64,000 nucleotides of DNA from Solirubrobacteraceae bacterium (lineage in GTDB: Bacteria; Actinomycetota; Thermoleophilia; Solirubrobacterales; Solirubrobacteraceae). This document shows positions 60,130 through 64,000 of this stretch, piece by piece (within the stretch, counting starts at the first letter, position 1; the number at the start of each line of letters is the position of its first letter). A program made the translations under genes and the position numbers. The notes under the pieces are model-generated. The model had not been told where the DNA came from. It did not search any database and saw only the letters and a program-made list of their open reading frames with translations. The stretch spans positions 15,120 to 79,119 of the forward strand of contig JAUJOF010000010.1 in NCBI GenBank assembly GCA_030447785.1, in the 5' to 3' direction.

Positions 60130-61680
60130 ATGCTCAAGGCACGACTGACGATCCCGACGGCGCTGGCCGCGCTGGCGCTGGCCGCGCCGGCCGCGCAGGC
60201 CGATCCCCCGAGAAGGGCCGAGCCGCAGGCCCAGCGAACGGTCGAGGTCCAGATCCTCGGGCTGAACGAGACGCACGGCCAGCTCTTGCCGCTGCGCCGC
60301 GACGGGCGCCCGGCGGGCGGTGCGGCGACGCTGGCCGCGTATCTGCAGCGCGAGGAGGCCGAGAACCGGCGCACGCTGATCCTGGACTCGGGGGACTTCA
60401 TGCAGGGACCCCCGATCTCGAGCTTCTTCGAGGGCGCCTCCACGGTCGAGGCGTTCAACGCGATCGGCGTCGACTCCGTCGCGGTGGGCAACCACGAGTT
60501 CGACTATGGCCAGGAAGCACTGCAGGCGCGCATCCAGGAGGCCGAGTTCCCGTTCTTGGCGGCCAACGTCCGCGACGCGCAGACCGGCGAGCAGCCGGAG
60601 GGCATCAGGCCCTACGTGATCGAGCGCCTGCGCGGCGTGAAGGTGGGGGTGATCGGCGTGGGCAACCCCGACACGAAGAACGTGACGCTGCCCGCCGCGA
60701 CCGAGGGCCTGGAGTTCCTCGATCTGGAGGCGTCCGCCGAGGCGGTCAACGACGCGGTCGCCGAGCTGCGTCGCCGCAAGGTCCAGACCATCGTCGTGGC
60801 GGCCCACCAGGGACTGACCGCGCCGGGTGAGGGCGACCTCGCCGAGCTCGTGAGGGGGCTCTCCCGCGAGGTCGATCTGGTGCTCGGCGGGCACATCCCG
60901 CTCGAGTTCAACACCGAGATCAACGAGATCCCCGTCGTCCAGCCCTACGGCAACACCCGCGGCTACGCCGACGCCGTGCTGACCGTCGATCGCAAGACCA
61001 AGGACGTCGTCGCCTCCGACGTGCAGACCGACGCCACCTTCGTCGACGCGATCGAGCCCGATCGTGAGGTAGCGGCGATCGTCGAGCGCTACCAGCAGCA
61101 GCTCAGGGAGGCGCTGAGCAAGGTCGCCGGCGAGACGCGCAGCGCGATCACCCGTACCCGCGACGCCGAATCGGAGATGGGCAACTTCGTCACCGACGCG
61201 ATGCGCACCCACCTCCAAGGCGTCGACTTCGCGTTCACCAACGCCGGCGGGCTTCGCGCCGACATCGACGCGGGGCCCATCACGCTGGAGGAGATCTACA
61301 CCGTCCTGCCCTTCAACAACACGCTGGTGACGATGGACCTCACCGGCGCGCAGGTCCGGCAGGTGCTCGAGGAGGGCGCCGGCAGTCGCTACGGCGTGGT
61401 GCAGGTTTCCGGGTTGCGCTGGGCGTACGATGCCGACGCGCCGTTCGGCGGCCGCGTCACCCGCGTGACGCTGCCCGGCGGCACGCCGATCGACCCCAAC
61501 GCCACCTACCGGATCGCCACCAACAACTTCATGGCCTCCGGCGGCGACCAGTTCACCACCCTCAAGCAGGGCAGGAACGTCGTCGACACCGGCGTGAACC
61601 TCGTCGACACCGTCGTCGGGCTGCTCGAGCGCAGCTCGCCGGTCGACCCGCAGGCCGAGGGGCGCCTGACCATCGAGTAG
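60130..61680 (+). CDS. Secreted 5'-nucleotidase/2',3'-cyclic phosphodiesterase
   Basis: 516 residues from ATG 60130 with GAGGGAG upstream. Signal peptide (LTIPTALAALALAAPAAQA). Metallophosphatase domain: LGLNETHGQ, LILDSGDFMQGPP, AVGNHEFDYGQ, VAAHQGL, LGGHIP; then the 5'-nucleotidase C-terminal domain with FTNAGGLRADI and TVLPFNNTL. In the first motif the usual Asp (NDxHG) is Glu (NETHG). Works outside the cell to recover phosphate and nucleosides. Confidence 0.92.
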   Translation: MLKARLTIPTALAALALAAPAAQADPPRRAEPQAQRTVEVQILGLNETHGQLLPLRRDGRPAGGAATLAAYLQREEAENRRTLILDSGDFMQGPPISSFFEGASTVEAFNAIGVDSVAVGNHEFDYGQEALQARIQEAEFPFLAANVRDAQTGEQPEGIRPYVIERLRGVKVGVIGVGNPDTKNVTLPAATEGLEFLDLEASAEAVNDAVAELRRRKVQTIVVAAHQGLTAPGEGDLAELVRGLSREVDLVLGGHIPLEFNTEINEIPVVQPYGNTRGYADAVLTVDRKTKDVVASDVQTDATFVDAIEPDREVAAIVERYQQQLREALSKVAGETRSAITRTRDAESEMGNFVTDAMRTHLQGVDFAFTNAGGLRADIDAGPITLEEIYTVLPFNNTLVTMDLTGAQVRQVLEEGAGSRYGVVQVSGLRWAYDADAPFGGRVTRVTLPGGTPIDPNATYRIATNNFMASGGDQFTTLKQGRNVVDTGVNLVDTVVGLLERSSPVDPQAEGRLTIE

Positions 61681-61892
61681 GTCATCGTTGGGCCGGGGCG
61701 CATCAGGCGCCCCGGCCACGGAGGTCGCGCCGCGAGCCTTGAGCGGCCGCGGCGCTCCTGCGCTGCGGGCAGGGCGCTGATCCAGCCGATCCTCGCCGTC
61801 GTTCAGGCCCGAGCGCAGTCGCGAGTGTTTACGCGCCCAGATGGGCAACGAAAGGCCGACGACTGCGCTCCGCCGTACAAAAGCCGGAGCAT

Positions 61893-63464
61893 GTGCCGAT
61901 CATCGTGACCATGGGCATTGCTCATCCCGCCTCCGAGCCGGCCGACGTCACCGCCCCGTTCCTGGGCGACATCTCCGCGCGCCGTGCCGCCGAGGCGAGG
62001 CTGCGGCGGCTGGAGGCGGTCGTCGAGGGCTCGCGCGACGCGATCATCGTCGCCGGCGCCGACGGCGTCATCACCGACTGGAACCCGGCCGCCGAGCGTC
62101 TGCACGGCTGGTCGGCCCAGGACATGGTCGGCGAGCACATCCACACGCTCATCCCGCCCGGTCACGAGGAGCGGCTGCGCCGTGCCATCGATCGGGCCCT
62201 GAGCGGCGAGGTCGTCGACGGCCTCGAGGCGGCGCACCGCTGCGCGGACGGCAGCTGCGTGGCGGTGGAGCTGAGGATCTCCCCCATCCGCGACGGCGAC
62301 GCAGGACTGCTGGGCGTCTCGACCATCGCGCACGACATCAGTGAGCGCGTCAGGGCGCGCGACGAGCTGGCCGCCCATACCGAGCGCCTGCAGCGCCTCG
62401 AGTGCGACGCCCGCCGCGCGACGGCCGATCCGCCGCCCGTGGAGGCACCGACCGGCCTGCAGTCGATCGTCGAGCGGGTGTTGGGCGTGGTCCGTGAGCA
62501 ACTGGGCATGGACGTGGCCTGGCTGGCCGAGTTCGCCGACGGCCAGATGGTCTTCCGCGCGCTGGAGGGCGAGCGCGACTTCTTCGGCATCGGGGTGGGC
62601 GAGGGGGTCGACCTGCAGGGAACATACTGCCAGCGCGTCGCCGACGGGCGGATCGCCCCGATCGTCCACGACGCTCGCACCCACGACCACGTGCGCGACC
62701 TGGCGGCCACGCGCGAGGCCGATCTGGGCTCCTACATCGGTGTGCCGATCCGCCTGGGCGATGGGGAGGTCTATGGCACGCTGTGCGCGGCCTCCCACGA
62801 GCCCGATCCCACGTTGGCCGAGCGCGACGTGCGCTTCCTGCACGTCCTCGCGGAGCTGCTGTCCGGGCAGCTCTCCGCCCAGCGCGAGCAGGCCGAGGAT
62901 CGTCGCGCGGAGGCCGAGCTGATCGGCGTCAGCGCGCTGCTGGCCGCCCTCGAGGCACGCGACCACTACACCGGCGAGCACTCCCATGCCGTCGTCAGGC
63001 TGTCACGGGCGGTGGCTGAGCGCCTGGGGCTATCGGCGCAGACGATCGCCGAGGTCGAGCAGGTCGCGCTCCTGCACGACCTGGGCAAGGTCGGCATCCC
63101 CGACACGGTGCTCCAGAAGCCCGGCCCGCTGACCGAGGGCGAGTGGGCACTCATGCGCGAACACCCGGCCATCGGCGCGCGCATCGTGGCCTCCATCGGC
63201 TCTATCTCCCACCTCGCCTCGGCGGTACGCGCCGAGCATGAGCGCTTCGACGGGCGCGGCTACCCGGACGGGCTCGCAGGCGAGCAGATCCCCGTCGCCG
63301 CGCGGATCACGCTGGCCTGCGACGCCTTCCACGCCATGACCAGCGACCGACCCTACCGGCGCGCGATGGCCTGGGACGCAGCACTCGAGGAGCTCTGCAC
63401 CGCGGCCGGCAGCCAGTTCGATCCGGCAGTCGTCGAGGCGCTGCTGGCGGTGCTGGTGCAGTAG
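61893..63464 (+). CDS. PAS-GAF-HD-GYP protein (c-di-GMP phosphodiesterase-type)
   Basis: 523 residues. PAS domain about 40-160 (DAIIVAGADGVITDWNPAAE), GAF about 185-340 (GEGVDLQGTYCQRVADGRIA), HD-GYP about 355-523 (HSHAVVRLSRAVAERL, LLHDLGKVGIPDTVLQKPG, HERFDGRGYPDGLAGE, DAFHAMTSDRPYR). The HD and GYP motifs are complete, so c-di-GMP hydrolysis is likely. GTG 61893 or ATG 61911 may start it. Convergent with the luciferase-like gene. Confidence 0.9.
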   Translation: MPIIVTMGIAHPASEPADVTAPFLGDISARRAAEARLRRLEAVVEGSRDAIIVAGADGVITDWNPAAERLHGWSAQDMVGEHIHTLIPPGHEERLRRAIDRALSGEVVDGLEAAHRCADGSCVAVELRISPIRDGDAGLLGVSTIAHDISERVRARDELAAHTERLQRLECDARRATADPPPVEAPTGLQSIVERVLGVVREQLGMDVAWLAEFADGQMVFRALEGERDFFGIGVGEGVDLQGTYCQRVADGRIAPIVHDARTHDHVRDLAATREADLGSYIGVPIRLGDGEVYGTLCAASHEPDPTLAERDVRFLHVLAELLSGQLSAQREQAEDRRAEAELIGVSALLAALEARDHYTGEHSHAVVRLSRAVAERLGLSAQTIAEVEQVALLHDLGKVGIPDTVLQKPGPLTEGEWALMREHPAIGARIVASIGSISHLASAVRAEHERFDGRGYPDGLAGEQIPVAARITLACDAFHAMTSDRPYRRAMAWDAALEELCTAAGSQFDPAVVEALLAVLVQ

Positions 63465-63513
63465 GGCCGCCGCCGACGCGCGAAGGCGTCGCTCTGCGGC
63501 CCTGCCCCGGCGG

Positions 63514-64000
63514 TCAGCGCGCCGGCGCGGCGGCGGGCGCGGACGGCGCGCTCGCCGTGCGCCGCGCGACCTCGTCGCGCACCAGCGGGGCCACCTCGGT
63601 GGCGAACAGCTCGATCGAGCGCAGGACGTCGCGTTGCGCGACGGCGCCCACGCTCATCTGCCCCAGGTAGCGCTGGTGACCGAAGAGCTCGTGCTCGAAC
63701 AGGATCTTCTCCGCGACCTCCTGCGGGCTGCCGACGGCGAGCGCCCCGCGCGGCGAGCGCAGGGCCTCGTACTGCTCGCGGCCCATGGGCGGCCAGCCGC
63801 GCTCGCGCCCGATGCGGCGCATCATGGCCACGTAGGAGGGCGCGAACGCCGCGTCGGCCCCCGCGGCGTCCGCGGCGACGAACGCGTGGGTGTTGATGGC
63901 GACGGGCAGCGAGGACGGGTCGTGGCCGGCGCGCGCGGCGGTCTCGCGGTAGAGCTCGACGAGAGGCACGAAGCGCTCGGGCCGGCCTCCGATGATCGCG
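63514..64000 (-). CDS. Luciferase-like flavin-dependent oxidoreductase (partial, 5' end outside)
   Basis: At least 162 residues, entering from the right edge. [20 protein letters not shown] and [20 protein letters not shown] then [20 protein letters not shown] are the C-terminal half of an LLM-class monooxygenase (FMN or F420). The C-terminal tail is Ala/Pro-rich. Confidence 0.85.
   Translation of the reverse strand, partial: AIIGGRPERFVPLVELYRETAARAGHDPSSLPVAINTHAFVAADAAGADAAFAPSYVAMMRRIGRERGWPPMGREQYEALRSPRGALAVGSPQEVAEKILFEHELFGHQRYLGQMSVGAVAQRDVLRSIELFATEVAPLVRDEVARRTASAPSAPAAAPAR

Overview
The window is high-GC DNA (roughly 70 % by eye) with dense short operons, many GTG starts, stop/start overlaps of the ATGA type and families typical of soil actinobacteria: a LAL-type LuxR regulator, F420/flavin luciferase-like oxidoreductases, DUF4331, DUF5132-like and HD-GYP proteins. 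The gene set and protein style fit the class Thermoleophilia (Solirubrobacter/Conexibacter-like). That placement is inference; no rRNA or marker gene is present. I saw no tRNA, rRNA, CRISPR array, complete insertion sequence or replication origin.

Layout. 0-6.7 kb: cupin and LuxR regulator, a DUF429 protein, a first toxin-antitoxin pair, a secreted beta-propeller-like protein and a frameshifted RibD-type reductase. 6.8-13.4 kb: cation/proton antiporter, small P-loop kinase, and a resistance-style operon (14-TM efflux pump, TetR, macrolide-type glycosyltransferase). 13.5-20 kb: LAL regulator divergent from a BBE-type flavoprotein, then VOC and double-GNAT genes divergent from a TetR with overlapping tetO-like palindromes. 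20-31.5 kb: an accessory, partly decayed stretch with gene relics, two complete toxin-antitoxin modules, an alcohol dehydrogenase/MBL operon, Uma2, DsrE and small membrane proteins. 31.5-34.5 kb: ECF-like sigma factor, overlapping HTH partner, convergent ImmA/IrrE metallopeptidase and a broken TPR gene. 34.5-38.2 kb: DNA glycosylase-like/MmcQ pair, AraC/VOC pair, thioredoxin-reductase-like flavoprotein. 38.5-43.9 kb: beta-phosphoglucomutase plus GH65 phosphorylase, a broken udgX, a selenoprotein candidate and a VapBC-like pair. 44-59 kb: metal homeostasis region: Ni/Co uptake gene, Fur repressor, His-rich Ni/Co exporter, TPR and DUF4331 proteins; then an HMA-like protein, P-type ATPase and DUF5132-like operon; then a DtxR regulator with a transmembrane flavoprotein reductase on one side and a two-domain multicopper oxidase plus ZIP transporter on the other. 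59-64 kb: DUF2071, secreted 5'-nucleotidase, PAS-GAF-HD-GYP protein and the end of a luciferase-like oxidoreductase.

The most notable observation is at 42394-43209. An 815-base redoxin gene related to the deiodinase-like family is interrupted by one in-frame TGA, exactly where the redox-active residue is expected. Eleven bases after the TGA comes a perfect 6-bp-stem hairpin with a GGUC loop, the geometry of the bacterial SECIS element of E. coli fdhF. I read this as a selenoprotein.

A caution applies to the whole window. About ten otherwise well preserved genes carry one-base losses (some in G or C runs), and one carries a 19-bp tandem duplication. The rate, and the fact that conserved core-type genes are hit, suggests residual consensus errors of a draft or long-read assembly as much as true gene decay. 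Genes affected are marked, and coordinates given are those of the repaired reading.
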